Shown: in pieces, positions 54,489 to 63,067 of the stretch
How the letters are laid out: every line of letters begins with the position of its first letter
How positions within the stretch are numbered: the first letter of the stretch is position 1
Assembly: GCA_036657595.1 (NCBI GenBank)
Contig: JAVXFZ010000007.1
Coordinates: 1 to 64,000 of the forward strand
Source: Odoribacter sp036657595
GTDB lineage: Bacteria > Bacteroidota > Bacteroidia > Bacteroidales > Marinifilaceae
Direction: 5' to 3'
Length of the DNA: 64,000 bases
Program-made: the position numbers and the translations under genes
The notes under the pieces: generated by a model
What the model saw: the letters and a program-made list of their open reading frames with translations, nothing else
What the model was told of the DNA's origin: nothing
The model's database searches: none

Positions 54489-55289
54489 TTAAACTCCTAC
54501 CTGATCTCCGAATAGCGATATGTGAAGCCGATCGCAATATCTCCAACCATTTTGAAGGCAGTAGGCTAAAGTCTGTCGGGTATTTGTTTGGAGTATTTCC
54601 GGCGTACCGCCCAAGGGCATCAGTAGGATGTCTTCCTTTTTCCAATTTTCCAATTGCGACAGGAGTTGTTTGATTTCATCTATATCAGAAGGACAGGAGT
54701 ACACGAATTTTAGTTGGAAATCTTTATAGTGCAGGCGGGCATAGTGGATGTAGGATTGGATGTTATTTTTATTCAGGCGTAGGATGGAAGCAGGTGTAGC
54801 CGTGTGAGAGCTTGATAATTTGGGCGATAGGCTGAATAAATCAATGTATGAGGCTACTTCTTCGTCAAAAAGAGTGGCGTTTGTTTCCAGTGTAATATGA
54901 TATTGATTATTTTGTTTTAGTTTGGAAAAGAGTGATTTTAATTCATCTGCCTGAAGTAAAGGTTCTCCTCCTGTGATGACAAGGTGGCGGATGGTTTCGC
55001 TATTGTGCAAAAGGGTGGCATAAATGTCATCGACGGTGAGTGAATAGGCTCCTTTCACTTCGTAAGCCGCATAGGCTGTGTCGCAAGAGGAACGTCGCCC
55101 ATCAACGCTGGTCCAACAGCAATGTAAATTGCAACCTGCTAATCGGACAAAAAGGGAAGGTATGCCACACAACTTTCCTTCACCCTGAATGGTCCCGGGG
55201 AGGTTGAATCCGGATGCCGGAAGGTGGGGAAGCAAATGTCCTTCTTTGTCTTTTGTGATGGGAAAAATACCGTCTTCTGCCAGTAGCAT
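54489..55289 (-). CDS. queE: 7-carboxy-7-deazaguanine synthase QueE, radical SAM
   Basis: Converts 6-carboxytetrahydropterin to 7-carboxy-7-deazaguanine in queuosine synthesis. I start at 55289 (MLLAEDGIFPITKDKEGHLL); the open frame reaches 55340 but would overlap queD. The radical-SAM region reads LAGCNLHCCWTSVDG...RSSCDT: CX3C is followed by an 11-residue insertion before the last Cys, instead of CX3CX2C. GGEPLL and the conserved TLETNATLFD and FVYSCPSDIDEIKQ blocks support the assignment. Last gene of queC-queD-queE. Confidence 0.88.
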   Translation of the reverse strand: MLLAEDGIFPITKDKEGHLLPHLPASGFNLPGTIQGEGKLCGIPSLFVRLAGCNLHCCWTSVDGRRSSCDTAYAAYEVKGAYSLTVDDIYATLLHNSETIRHLVITGGEPLLQADELKSLFSKLKQNNQYHITLETNATLFDEEVASYIDLFSLSPKLSSSHTATPASILRLNKNNIQSYIHYARLHYKDFQLKFVYSCPSDIDEIKQLLSQLENWKKEDILLMPLGGTPEILQTNTRQTLAYCLQNGWRYCDRLHISLFGDQVGV

Positions 55290-55294
55290 ATTGT

Positions 55295-55840
55295 TTAATT
55301 TATTGTGTCCAGTTGATCCCACCATAGTTGATCTTTCCATTCTTCAGTGACACCGCTGCTGAAACGGATGTCTTTCGGCTGAAAATGTATCAAGGAAAGA
55401 TCTTCACGGAAAGCTTCGGCGTAGCCCGTAGCGGTTTCGTGTACCCTTACTGAATGTAATTGGATAGCCCCTTCGCCGTTGATTCGCGGGGTATTTTGTA
55501 AAATCCGGTCGATAACCGACAAAAACATCAATGCATAGCCTTCAGCGGAGGGAGAAACAGGTATTTCTGCCACTCGCCGGTTGTAGCGGTAGATGAATTT
55601 TTTTAGTTCGTCGCCTTCTTCTTTCCACAAAGAGTAGGTATGATCGAAGCTTTCGATAAATTCTTTTACTTTGTCCAAACGGCAAAAGTCCATTACCATA
55701 TAACCGTTATCCAAATGGTTGGAGGTTATAAAGACTTCAACAATATAGGAATGTCCGTGAATATTTTCCCGACAATGTTGTGAGGAACAGTTGCGCACGA
55801 TGTGCGCTCCTTCAAATTTAAATAGCTTTCTGATAATCAT
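55295..55840 (-). CDS. queD: 6-carboxy-5,6,7,8-tetrahydropterin synthase QueD
   Basis: Acts on dihydroneopterin triphosphate to make 6-carboxytetrahydropterin. FKFEGAHIVRNCSSQHCREN followed by IHGHSYIVEVF holds the zinc His residues (His14, then the HGH pair) and the catalytic Cys region; the MVMDFCRLDKVKEFIESFDH block and HETATGYAEAF near the C-terminus add the second His and Glu motifs. 181 aa is longer than the E. coli enzyme because of extra sequence in the middle and a C-terminal tail. Its stop is 1 nt after queC on the minus strand, so translation is likely coupled. Confidence 0.93.
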   Translation of the reverse strand: MIIRKLFKFEGAHIVRNCSSQHCRENIHGHSYIVEVFITSNHLDNGYMVMDFCRLDKVKEFIESFDHTYSLWKEEGDELKKFIYRYNRRVAEIPVSPSAEGYALMFLSVIDRILQNTPRINGEGAIQLHSVRVHETATGYAEAFREDLSLIHFQPKDIRFSSGVTEEWKDQLWWDQLDTIN

Positions 55841-55841
55841 A

Positions 55842-56537
55842 TTAAAGATTCAATGTTTTTTCATTTTTACCGACCAAAGGGTCAATGACGTGGGCTTCCG
55901 CAAAGGCTTTTTCCCTTAATAGACAACTGTCGCAAGTGCCGCAGGGAGTGTCCCCTCCGCGGTAACAAGTCCAAGTTAAACCGAAATCAACGCCTAATTT
56001 GACACCCAACTTTACTTCTTCGGCTTTAGTGATATGCATAAAAGGAGCGTGGAGGGTGATGTGTTGTTTCTTTTCAGCTCCCAACACCGTACCCAAGTTG
56101 ATGGCATTTTCCATTGCTCGGATAAATTCTTCGCGGCAATCGACGTAGCCTGAATAGTCTACCTCGCTAACACCTATGAAAATATCAGAAATTTCTAAAG
56201 CATCTGCCCACGAAGCAGCTACCGAAAGAAATACCATATTGCGGGCAGGTACGTAAGTAGACGGAATGTCTTGTCGTTTGACGTTTCCGTTTTCGACTTC
56301 CAATTCAGGGTCGGTGAGGGAACATCCGCTCCATTGGTTGAGCAGTAGATTTACTATTTTGTGTTCTTTTACTCCGGTTGCTTTGGCAACAGCGGCGGCA
56401 CTTTTTAGTTCTTTATCGTGTTTTTGACCATATTGAAAGGTGATGGCATAAATTTCATCAAATCCCTGACTTTTTGCTAAATATAGAGCTGTTGTAGAAT
56501 CTAATCCTCCTGATAATAAAACAATTGCTTTTTTCAT
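55842..56537 (-). CDS. queC: 7-cyano-7-deazaguanine (preQ0) synthase QueC
   Basis: Turns 7-carboxy-7-deazaguanine into preQ0 using ATP and ammonia. PP-loop LLSGGLDSTTALYLAKSQG at residues 7-25; the zinc Cys cluster TCYRGGDTPCGTCDSCLLRE near the C-terminus; and PARNMVFLSVAASWA in the middle. 231 aa is full length. First gene of the preQ0 operon with queD and queE; a TAACTTTG -7 element and a leader hairpin lie upstream. Confidence 0.95.
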   Translation of the reverse strand: MKKAIVLLSGGLDSTTALYLAKSQGFDEIYAITFQYGQKHDKELKSAAAVAKATGVKEHKIVNLLLNQWSGCSLTDPELEVENGNVKRQDIPSTYVPARNMVFLSVAASWADALEISDIFIGVSEVDYSGYVDCREEFIRAMENAINLGTVLGAEKKQHITLHAPFMHITKAEEVKLGVKLGVDFGLTWTCYRGGDTPCGTCDSCLLREKAFAEAHVIDPLVGKNEKTLNL

Positions 56538-56581
56538 CCGTTTTTTCTTTCTTTTTACTCGTTGTTTTTCTTTCTGTATAT

Positions 56582-56621
56582 AAGCTCTACTTTTGAGGGG
56601 ATATTGGTGTGCAGAGAGCTT
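56582..56621 (-). promoter_or_regulatory. Hairpin in the queC leader
   Basis: AAGCTCT (56582-56588) pairs with AGAGCTT (56615-56621), with a 26-nt loop that on the RNA contains CCCCTC. It lies between the -7 element (56644-56651) and the queC start. I could not match it to a preQ1 riboswitch class. Confidence 0.4.
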
Positions 56622-56643
56622 TTATAAGACTTTTATTGTCGGA

Positions 56644-56651
56644 CAAAGTTA
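56644..56651 (-). promoter_or_regulatory. -7 element of queCDE promoter
   Basis: TAACTTTG on the minus strand matches TAnnTTTG and would give a leader of about 100 nt to queC. Confidence 0.45.
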
Positions 56652-56712
56652 CAATTATTCTACGTAATATTGTTTCTGTATCACGAATTATGACTATCTT
56701 GCGGCGTTAAAT

Positions 56713-57006
56713 ATGAGAACTGGCATTTGTATATCGAAAAGTATTTTGCACTTTTCCCGTTGGTGCGGGAAAGGTTATGCTATTTTTGCTGCCTTGGGTA
56801 AGGAGATACAAATATCCGGGTTGGCTGTTCATATTTGTGAGTGTGCGTTATTGAAATCTGCCCATAAAGGAGTGATTACCACGACGGCTGCGTGCAGGAA
56901 GGAACAGGAGCGGAGGAATGTGGAAAAATGCTTGGAAAGACAGGTGATTTTCTGTATCAACAAGGGCGAAGTATGTCCTGACAATTGGGAGTATGTAAAA
57001 ATATAA
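56713..57006 (+). CDS. Small protein of unknown function upstream of bioB
   Basis: 97 aa. Positively charged N-terminus, then LHFSRWCGKGYAIFAALGKE (about 12-31) and a hydrophobic helix with ISGLAVHICECALLKSAHKG (about 34-53), then a charged Cys-containing tail with six or so Cys in total. The FSRWxxKxYAxFxxLGK pattern reminds me of short Bacteroidota proteins, but I cannot name a family. Upstream of the biotin operon on the same strand, but a terminator (57013-57050) separates it from bioB. Confidence 0.45.
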   Translation: MRTGICISKSILHFSRWCGKGYAIFAALGKEIQISGLAVHICECALLKSAHKGVITTTAACRKEQERRNVEKCLERQVIFCINKGEVCPDNWEYVKI

Positions 57007-57012
57007 AGAAAG

Positions 57013-57050
57013 AAGAGGATATATCATATAAAATGGTGTATCCTTTTTTT
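57013..57050 (+). terminator. Terminator between small ORF and bioB
   Basis: AAGAGGATATA pairs with TGTATCCTTTT (7-bp core, 57017-57023 and 57037-57043, plus A-T flanks), followed by seven Ts. Confidence 0.75.
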
Positions 57051-57081
57051 ATTCTTCTGCCGCCACACAAGGTGGAAGGGA

Positions 57082-58065
57082 ATGAAAAAATGGATAAAAA
57101 TAAGACAAATGACTATTCAAGTATTAAAAGAAAAAGTACTGTCAGGGGAAGAGCTTTCGTATGATGAAATACGATTTCTTTCTAATGTGCCGGAAAAGCA
57201 GGAATTGTATGATGCGGCGGGTGAGATTCGAGAGAAATGTGTCGGACGAAAATTCGATACTTGCTCGATTGTCAATGCCCGCTCCGGAAGATGTTCCGAG
57301 AATTGTAAATGGTGTGCACAATCTGCCGTGTTTAAGACGAATATCGAAGAATATGAATTGGTGGATGAGCAGACTTGCTTAGAACTTGCTCGTCAAAATG
57401 ATGAATATGGTGTGAATAAGTTTTCATTTGTCACCAGTGGACGTGCGTTATCCGATCGGAATATAGCCCGCATTTGTGGTTATGCCCGGAAAATTCGAGA
57501 AAATTCTGAACTCCATCTTTGTGCTTCTATGGGATTATTAAACAAATCACAGTTGCAAACCTTGATGGAAGCAGGTATTTCCCGTTATCATTGTAATTTG
57601 GAAACATCTTCCCGTTATTTTTCTTCGTTGTGCGATTCTCATTTATTTTCTGACAAGATCAATACCATCCGGGCGGCTCAGGAAATTGGTATGGAAGTGT
57701 GTTCGGGAGGAATTATCGGTATGGGGGAAACAATGGAGGATCGAATTGATTTGGCTTTCACTTTACGAAGTTTGGGTATCAAATCTATTCCCATTAATAT
57801 CTTAAATCCGATACCTGGAACGCCGCTGGAAGGTAGCGCGCCGCTTCAAAAGGAGGAAATATTGACAACGATAGCTTTGTTTCGGTTTATTAATCCGGAT
57901 AGTTACCTGCGCTTTGCCGGTGGACGGATACTGATATCTGATATTGAAACCGAAGCGATCGGCGCAGGGATCAATTCGGCTATTGTTGGCGATATGCTGA
58001 CTACCTTGGGTTCTCAGGTGAAAGAAGATATGGAAAAAGTAAAAAAATTGGGATTTACCGTTTAA
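57082..58065 (+). CDS. bioB: Biotin synthase BioB
   Basis: Radical-SAM enzyme that inserts sulfur into dethiobiotin. CX3CX2C in CSENCKWCAQSA near 73-84; ASMGLLNKSQLQTLMEAGIS; CSGGIIGMGETMEDRIDLAF; FAGGRILISDIETEAIGAG near the end. 327 aa is normal. The frame's first ATG (57082) is used here; a second at 57109 (MTIQVLKEKVLSGEEL) also fits the family's N-terminus. First gene of a five-gene biotin cluster with bioA, bioF, bioG and bioC. Confidence 0.96.
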   Translation: MKKWIKIRQMTIQVLKEKVLSGEELSYDEIRFLSNVPEKQELYDAAGEIREKCVGRKFDTCSIVNARSGRCSENCKWCAQSAVFKTNIEEYELVDEQTCLELARQNDEYGVNKFSFVTSGRALSDRNIARICGYARKIRENSELHLCASMGLLNKSQLQTLMEAGISRYHCNLETSSRYFSSLCDSHLFSDKINTIRAAQEIGMEVCSGGIIGMGETMEDRIDLAFTLRSLGIKSIPINILNPIPGTPLEGSAPLQKEEILTTIALFRFINPDSYLRFAGGRILISDIETEAIGAGINSAIVGDMLTTLGSQVKEDMEKVKKLGFTV

Positions 58066-58084
58066 AATAGAGTGGATTTTGAAA

Positions 58085-59374
58085 ATGATTGATAAAATGA
58101 ATACAGAAGAGTTATTAAAATACGACCGGGAGCATATTTGGCATCCTTATACTTCTACGGTCAATCCATTGCCGGTGTATCCGGTGAAAAGGGCAGAAGG
58201 GATATACATTGAATTGGAAGACGGGCGAAAGTTGATAGATGGAATGTCGTCTTGGTGGTGTGAAATACACGGATACAATCATCCGGTATTGAATGCTGCT
58301 GTCGAAAAGCAGATTAAAGAGATGTCGCACGTGATGTTCGGTGGCTTTACGCATCGTCCGGCGGTGGAATTGGCAGAAAAGGTTCTTTCTATTGCTCCGC
58401 GTGGAATGGATAAAATTTTCTTCAGTGATTCCGGTTCGGTGTCCGTAGAGGTGGCGATGAAAATGGCTTTACAGTATTGGTACGCTGCCGGAAAGGTGGA
58501 GAAAACACATTTTATGACCATCACAAAAGGCTATCACGGAGATACTTGGAATGCAATGTCGGTATGTGATCCGGTGACAGGAATGCACGGAATTTTTCAT
58601 AGTAGCTTGCCGATTCAATATTTTATTGAACGACCTAAATGTCGATTTGGAGAGGTTTGCCGCGATGAAGACATTCGTGAATTTAAAACGTGTTTGGAGA
58701 AGCATCAAGCGGATATTGCTGCCGTTATACTTGAACCAATTGTTCAAGGTGCAGGAGGAATGTGGTTTTATTCAGCCGATTATCTTAGAAAAGTACGCGA
58801 ATTATGCGATCAGTATAACGTGTTATTGATTTGCGATGAGATTGCTACCGGTTTCGGACGTACCGGAAAATTATGGGCGGTAGAATATGCCGGTATCAGT
58901 CCTGATATTATGTGTATCGGTAAATCAATCACCGGCGGATATATGAGTTTTGCCGCTACGATGGCGACCGAAGCGGTCGCTACGATGATTTGTTCAAAGG
59001 ATCCTTTCGTTTTTATGCACGGACCGACCTTTATGGGAAATCCTTTGGCTTGTGCGGTTGCTTGTGCTTCAGTGGATTTACTGCTTAGTTATGATTTACC
59101 CGCTAAAATAGGAGCCATTGAACAGCAATTAAAGAATGAATTAGCACCGGCAGCAGCTTTTTCTAATGTGACTGAAGTGCGTGTACTTGGTGCGATCGGA
59201 GTGATTGAAATGAAAGAACCGGTCGATATGGCTATATTGCAGGCTGCGTTTGTGAAAGAAGGAATATGGGTACGCCCATTTGGTAGGTTGGTGTACATTA
59301 TGCCTCCGTATATCATCCAACCGAAAGAATTGAGCGTTTTGACACGTGGATTGTTGAATGTTATATCATTGTAG
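58085..59374 (+). CDS. bioA: Adenosylmethionine-8-amino-7-oxononanoate aminotransferase
   Basis: Makes 7,8-diaminopelargonate with SAM as amino donor and PLP. 429 aa from the ATG at 58085; the open frame starts at a TTG (58079). DREHIWHPYTSTVNPLPVYP near the N-terminus, the GMSSWWCEIHGYNHPVLNAA block, LLICDEIATGFGRTGKLWAV and the PLP Lys in CIGKSITGGYMSFAATMATE. Not fused to BioD. Sits between bioB (19 nt) and bioF (8 nt). Confidence 0.95.
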   Translation: MIDKMNTEELLKYDREHIWHPYTSTVNPLPVYPVKRAEGIYIELEDGRKLIDGMSSWWCEIHGYNHPVLNAAVEKQIKEMSHVMFGGFTHRPAVELAEKVLSIAPRGMDKIFFSDSGSVSVEVAMKMALQYWYAAGKVEKTHFMTITKGYHGDTWNAMSVCDPVTGMHGIFHSSLPIQYFIERPKCRFGEVCRDEDIREFKTCLEKHQADIAAVILEPIVQGAGGMWFYSADYLRKVRELCDQYNVLLICDEIATGFGRTGKLWAVEYAGISPDIMCIGKSITGGYMSFAATMATEAVATMICSKDPFVFMHGPTFMGNPLACAVACASVDLLLSYDLPAKIGAIEQQLKNELAPAAAFSNVTEVRVLGAIGVIEMKEPVDMAILQAAFVKEGIWVRPFGRLVYIMPPYIIQPKELSVLTRGLLNVISL

Positions 59375-59382
59375 AATAGGTT

Positions 59383-60540
59383 ATGAATAAAGAGCGTTAT
59401 TTTAAGAAATTGGATATTATAAAAGAGGCGGGAAATTACCGTACTCTGAGGAATATTCAACACAATGGCTTTTTGATTCACGACGATGGCCGTGAAATGT
59501 TGAATTTATCGTCGAATGATTATCTCGGTTTATCTTCCAATCCCCGCTTACTCGAAGAATTTAGGGCGGAAACGGATGTGATGGCTTTGTCATATAGTGC
59601 GGTTTCGTCCCGACTGTTGTCCGGCAATCACCAATATTATAAAATGCTGGAAGACGATTTGGCAGATATTTACGATAAAGAAGCGGCTTTGGTGTTTAAT
59701 TCGGGGTATCACGCTAATATTGGTATTTTACCGGCTTTAACGGGGAAGCAGGATTTAATTATAGCGGATAAATTAGTACACGCCAGTATTATTGACGGCT
59801 TGCGACTCAGTGAAGCTCAAATGTTACGTTATCGGCATTTGGATTATGAACATTTGCGTGGTATATTAACACAACATCGGGAAGAATATGAAAATGTTTT
59901 CATTGTGACCGAATCGATATTCAGTATGGACGGCGATGTCGCCGATTTGCAGGAATTGTGTGAGATAAAGAAGGAATTTGATGCTTTTCTGTACGTTGAC
60001 GAAGCTCACGCCATAGGAGTTAGGGGAACAAACGGTTTAGGTTGTTGCGAAGAACAGGCTTGTGGTGAGGATATTGATTTTATTATCGGAACGTTTGGGA
60101 AAGCATTTGCTTCTATGGGAGCTTTTGTGGTATGTGAGGAGCTTTTCCGAAATTATTTGATCAATACGCAAAGGAGTTTGATTTTCACAACGGCATTGCC
60201 ACCTGTCAATGTGGCTTGGACTCGTTTTATACTGAATCGGATGCCCGGCTTTTACGATTTGCGGATAAAATTAGCGGAAGTATCTTCCCGGTTGCGGGAA
60301 GTATTGGTAGAGAAAGGATTTGAAACCGGTGGTAGTTCACATATCGTTCCGATGGTGTGCGGTTCGAATGAAAGCAGTGTCGAAATGTCCGAATTGCTCC
60401 GAGATAATGGTTTTTTTGTATTACCCGTGAGGTATCCGACTGTACCGAAAAATGAAGCACGTATTCGATTTTCGTTGAATGCTTCTATTCCAAGAGAGGA
60501 TTATGATTGTCTGTTTGATTTTTTGAAGTGTTTGGATTGA
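59383..60540 (+). CDS. bioF: 8-amino-7-oxononanoate synthase
   Basis: Condenses pimeloyl-ACP (or -CoA) with alanine. 385 aa. SSNDYLGLSSNPRLLEEFR, SSRLLSGNHQYYKMLEDDLA, VDEAHAIGVRGTNGLG and the PLP Lys in FIIGTFGKAFASMGAFVV are the alpha-oxoamine synthase motifs. It overlaps no neighbour: 8 nt after bioA, 64 nt before bioG (from 60605). Confidence 0.95.
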   Translation: MNKERYFKKLDIIKEAGNYRTLRNIQHNGFLIHDDGREMLNLSSNDYLGLSSNPRLLEEFRAETDVMALSYSAVSSRLLSGNHQYYKMLEDDLADIYDKEAALVFNSGYHANIGILPALTGKQDLIIADKLVHASIIDGLRLSEAQMLRYRHLDYEHLRGILTQHREEYENVFIVTESIFSMDGDVADLQELCEIKKEFDAFLYVDEAHAIGVRGTNGLGCCEEQACGEDIDFIIGTFGKAFASMGAFVVCEELFRNYLINTQRSLIFTTALPPVNVAWTRFILNRMPGFYDLRIKLAEVSSRLREVLVEKGFETGGSSHIVPMVCGSNESSVEMSELLRDNGFFVLPVRYPTVPKNEARIRFSLNASIPREDYDCLFDFLKCLD

Positions 60541-60604
60541 GAAAGTTGGTTCGATTGAGACAGGAGTTTTTGTGTTGTCCGTTTTTTTGAATGTTGTATT
60601 TTGT

Positions 60605-61294
60605 ATGCGAATAGAGTGGCTAAATAAAATAAGCAGTGATCGGGTGATCCTTTTCTACAATGGTTGGGGAATGGATGCGGCGGCAGTGTCGCATTTGAGG
60701 AGTGATTGTGATGTCGTGATGTGTAACGATTATCGTTCGCTTGAATTGGAAGATGGACTTCCCGATTTACTGCGAGGCTATCGGGAAGTCTATTTGGTCG
60801 CTTGGTCTATGGGCGTTTGGGCGGCAGCCAATACAATTTCCCGGATGGGGATTCGTCTATCGACAGCCATCGCCTTGAATGGCACTGAACATCCGGTGGA
60901 TGATCAGTACGGTATTCCTTTGAAAATATACCTATTGACTGAACGGGGAATGAATGAACGAGGACGAGAGAAATTTATGCAAAGGATGTTGGATGGTCCG
61001 GAAGAGATAAAACAATTTGAACAGAATAAATCTTTACGAAGTGTGGGCGAGGTGTGCGAAGAGCTATCTTTCATTCGAGAACAGTCTATCTGCTCTGCGA
61101 AGAATGAGATAAAATGGAATAAAATATATATTTCCAATCAGGATGTTATTTTTCCGGTCAAAAATCAACAGGCTTGGTGGCAGGATAAATTTCCGGTCGT
61201 TACGCTTGCGGGTGGGCATTATCCATTTTACCATTTTGACACGTGGGAAGAGATCATCGGTATAAAAAGTGAGGAGAAAATAATTGATTTATAA
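60605..61294 (+). CDS. bioG: Pimeloyl-[ACP] methyl ester esterase BioG (DUF452)
   Basis: Removes the methyl cap from pimeloyl-ACP methyl ester, replacing BioH. 229 aa from the ATG at 60605 (MRIEWLNKISSDRVILFYNG); a GTG at 60572 would add 11 residues. The DUF452 pattern is clear: ILFYNGWGMDAAAVSHL and the nucleophile elbow LVAWSMGVWAA with Ser in AWSMG. LAGGHYPFYHFDTW near the end supplies the likely catalytic His. Its presence explains how BioC's methyl disguise is removed. Confidence 0.9.
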   Translation: MRIEWLNKISSDRVILFYNGWGMDAAAVSHLRSDCDVVMCNDYRSLELEDGLPDLLRGYREVYLVAWSMGVWAAANTISRMGIRLSTAIALNGTEHPVDDQYGIPLKIYLLTERGMNERGREKFMQRMLDGPEEIKQFEQNKSLRSVGEVCEELSFIREQSICSAKNEIKWNKIYISNQDVIFPVKNQQAWWQDKFPVVTLAGGHYPFYHFDTWEEIIGIKSEEKIIDL

Positions 61295-61317
61295 ATAATG
61301 CGGGAGAGCCGTTTTTT

Positions 61318-62073
61318 ATGATTGATAAAGCTGAAATAAAATGCCGATTCAGGCGAAGTGTTGAAAGTTATGATCAAAATGCTTATGTGCAAAAGATCAT
61401 TGTGGAGAAATTATATACCTTATTGACAGAACAATTATCGTACACTCCTGAAAGAGTGCTTGAAATCGGTTGTGGTACGGGTTTCTTGACCCGCAAATTA
61501 CGACAGCATCTATCCAAAGAGCAATTATATATTAATGATCTGGTGGAAGAAATGTGTCGTAAAACAGCCGGGAGCTGTGATATTGAAGCAAATCATTGCC
61601 TCGTAGGAGATATAGAGCAATTACACTTAAAGGAAACATATAACCTGATTGTGTCCGCCTCTACCTTTCAATGGTTTGCCCGACCGAGTGAAACGTTTAA
61701 AAAATTAGCAGAGCACCTCCATCCCGGTGGATTGATGGTATTTAGTACCTTTGGATGGCATAATCTGGAGGAACTGAGGGAAGTGACCGGAAGAGGGTTA
61801 TCTTATCTAAGTATGGAGGAGGTCAGTGCGCTATTATCTCCTTATTTTGAGGTACTTGTCCGAGAAGAAGAGTTACATACCCTCCGTTTTAATGAACCAC
61901 TGGAAGTGCTTCGACACCTGAAAAAAACGGGGGCAAACGCGGGAAATACTTCACAAATATGGACAAAAAATAGTATCCGACAATTTAGCACTACCTATAA
62001 TCATCTTTTCTTATCTGATGGAAGTTGCCGTCTGACTTACCATCCTCTTTATCTGGTGTGTCGTAAAAAATAG
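61318..62073 (+). CDS. bioC: Malonyl-ACP O-methyltransferase BioC
   Basis: Methylates malonyl-ACP so that fatty-acid synthase can build the pimeloyl chain. 251 aa of the class I methyltransferase fold: VLEIGCGTGFLTRKLRQHL (SAM site, near residue 46-64), NDLVEEMCRKT, LIVSASTFQWFARPSETFKK and GGLMVFSTFGWHNLEELREV. It lies 23 nt after bioG and ends the biotin cluster; a 340-nt spacer follows before DUF47. Confidence 0.93.
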   Translation: MIDKAEIKCRFRRSVESYDQNAYVQKIIVEKLYTLLTEQLSYTPERVLEIGCGTGFLTRKLRQHLSKEQLYINDLVEEMCRKTAGSCDIEANHCLVGDIEQLHLKETYNLIVSASTFQWFARPSETFKKLAEHLHPGGLMVFSTFGWHNLEELREVTGRGLSYLSMEEVSALLSPYFEVLVREEELHTLRFNEPLEVLRHLKKTGANAGNTSQIWTKNSIRQFSTTYNHLFLSDGSCRLTYHPLYLVCRKK

Positions 62074-62413
62074 GTTCAATGTAGTATTTACAATAACTTG
62101 ATTACCATCTGTTAATGTTTGAAAGACATCGTTTTGAAATACTCATAAAAGCGATTAATAAATGATTGAAGTTAGATTGTAAATAACTGATTTTTAGGGA
62201 TTGCCTGTCATTTATAATCACTCTGTTAAATGTTTGAATTTTTTTTAAATATTAACGTGATTATACGATCAATAATTGTAATTTTATTGCGCTTTGAAAA
62301 TAAATATGTGCTTGATAAAAAATACACTTTAATGAGCTGGTTGTATCGAATGCGTTTGGATATTGTACAATCGGTAAATAATTCACTAACAATAAAATGA
62401 AAATTAATTCTTT
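62074..62413. other. Spacer between bioC and DUF47/pit
   Basis: 340 nt of AT-rich sequence with no credible gene. No bioD, no tRNA and no clear terminator were found. Weak palindromes occur but nothing I would name. Confidence 0.5.
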
Positions 62414-63064
62414 ATGAAAATTGATCAATTCCTTCAATTATTTGTTGTAAAGGAAAGAAAATTCTATCCCTTATTTATTCAACAGACAACTAATCTTAAA
62501 AAAGCTTCCGTGAAGTTGGTGGAAATGCTTCAGGAAACAGATTATGAAAAACAAACAACGCTGTATAAAGAAATAAAGGTTGTAGAAAGCGAGGGAGATA
62601 CGATTACTCGTTTGATTTACGAAGAATTGAACCGCACTTTTGTCACTCCTTTTGATCGGGAGGATATCCATCAGTTGGATTCAAAAATTGATACGTTTCT
62701 TGATTTTATTCACGATGCGGCAAAAAGAGTTTCTATGTATCGTCCCCAGAAAATTGATGCTACTTTGGTGAAAATTGCTCATCTGATTGATAAAGATGCT
62801 GATTTATTGATTGAGATTTCCGAAGAGTTGGAGCATATACAGAAAAAACCACAGGCAATTTATGAGAAATGCGTTCAAATTAAGCGCATCGAACACGAAG
62901 TAGATGATTTGTATGAACTGTTTATGAGTGATGTTTTTGCTAATGAAAAGGATGCTATCGAATTAGTGAAATTGAAAAATATTGTACAAGCTTTGGAGGA
63001 TACGACAGACAGAGCTAAGGAAGTCGGAGATATAATACGTGGTATCATTATTAAATTCGCCTGA
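62414..63064 (+). CDS. DUF47 (PhoU-like) protein, Pit accessory
   Basis: 216 aa, helical PhoU-like fold of the DUF47 family (TIGR00153): FLQLFVVKERKFYPLFIQQT, a PhoU-like metal-binding motif in VESEGDTITRLIYEELNRTF, FVTPFDREDIHQLDSKIDTF, IEHEVDDLYELFMSDVF. DUF47 genes are typically next to pit phosphate transporter genes and modulate them, and here the stop is 3 nt before pit. Confidence 0.93.
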   Translation: MKIDQFLQLFVVKERKFYPLFIQQTTNLKKASVKLVEMLQETDYEKQTTLYKEIKVVESEGDTITRLIYEELNRTFVTPFDREDIHQLDSKIDTFLDFIHDAAKRVSMYRPQKIDATLVKIAHLIDKDADLLIEISEELEHIQKKPQAIYEKCVQIKRIEHEVDDLYELFMSDVFANEKDAIELVKLKNIVQALEDTTDRAKEVGDIIRGIIIKFA

Positions 63065-63067
63065 TTT

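Noticed and set aside
56582..56621. preQ1 riboswitch ahead of queC
   Set aside because: No match to the short A-rich tail and stem pattern of preQ1-I or to the other classes; kept only as an unnamed hairpin.
62205..62231. CTGTCAT then CTGTTAAAT upstream of DUF47/pit, resembling a Pho box
   Set aside because: The second half is mismatched and the 11-bp spacing of Pho boxes is not met; Bacteroidota Pho motifs are not known to me to look like this.
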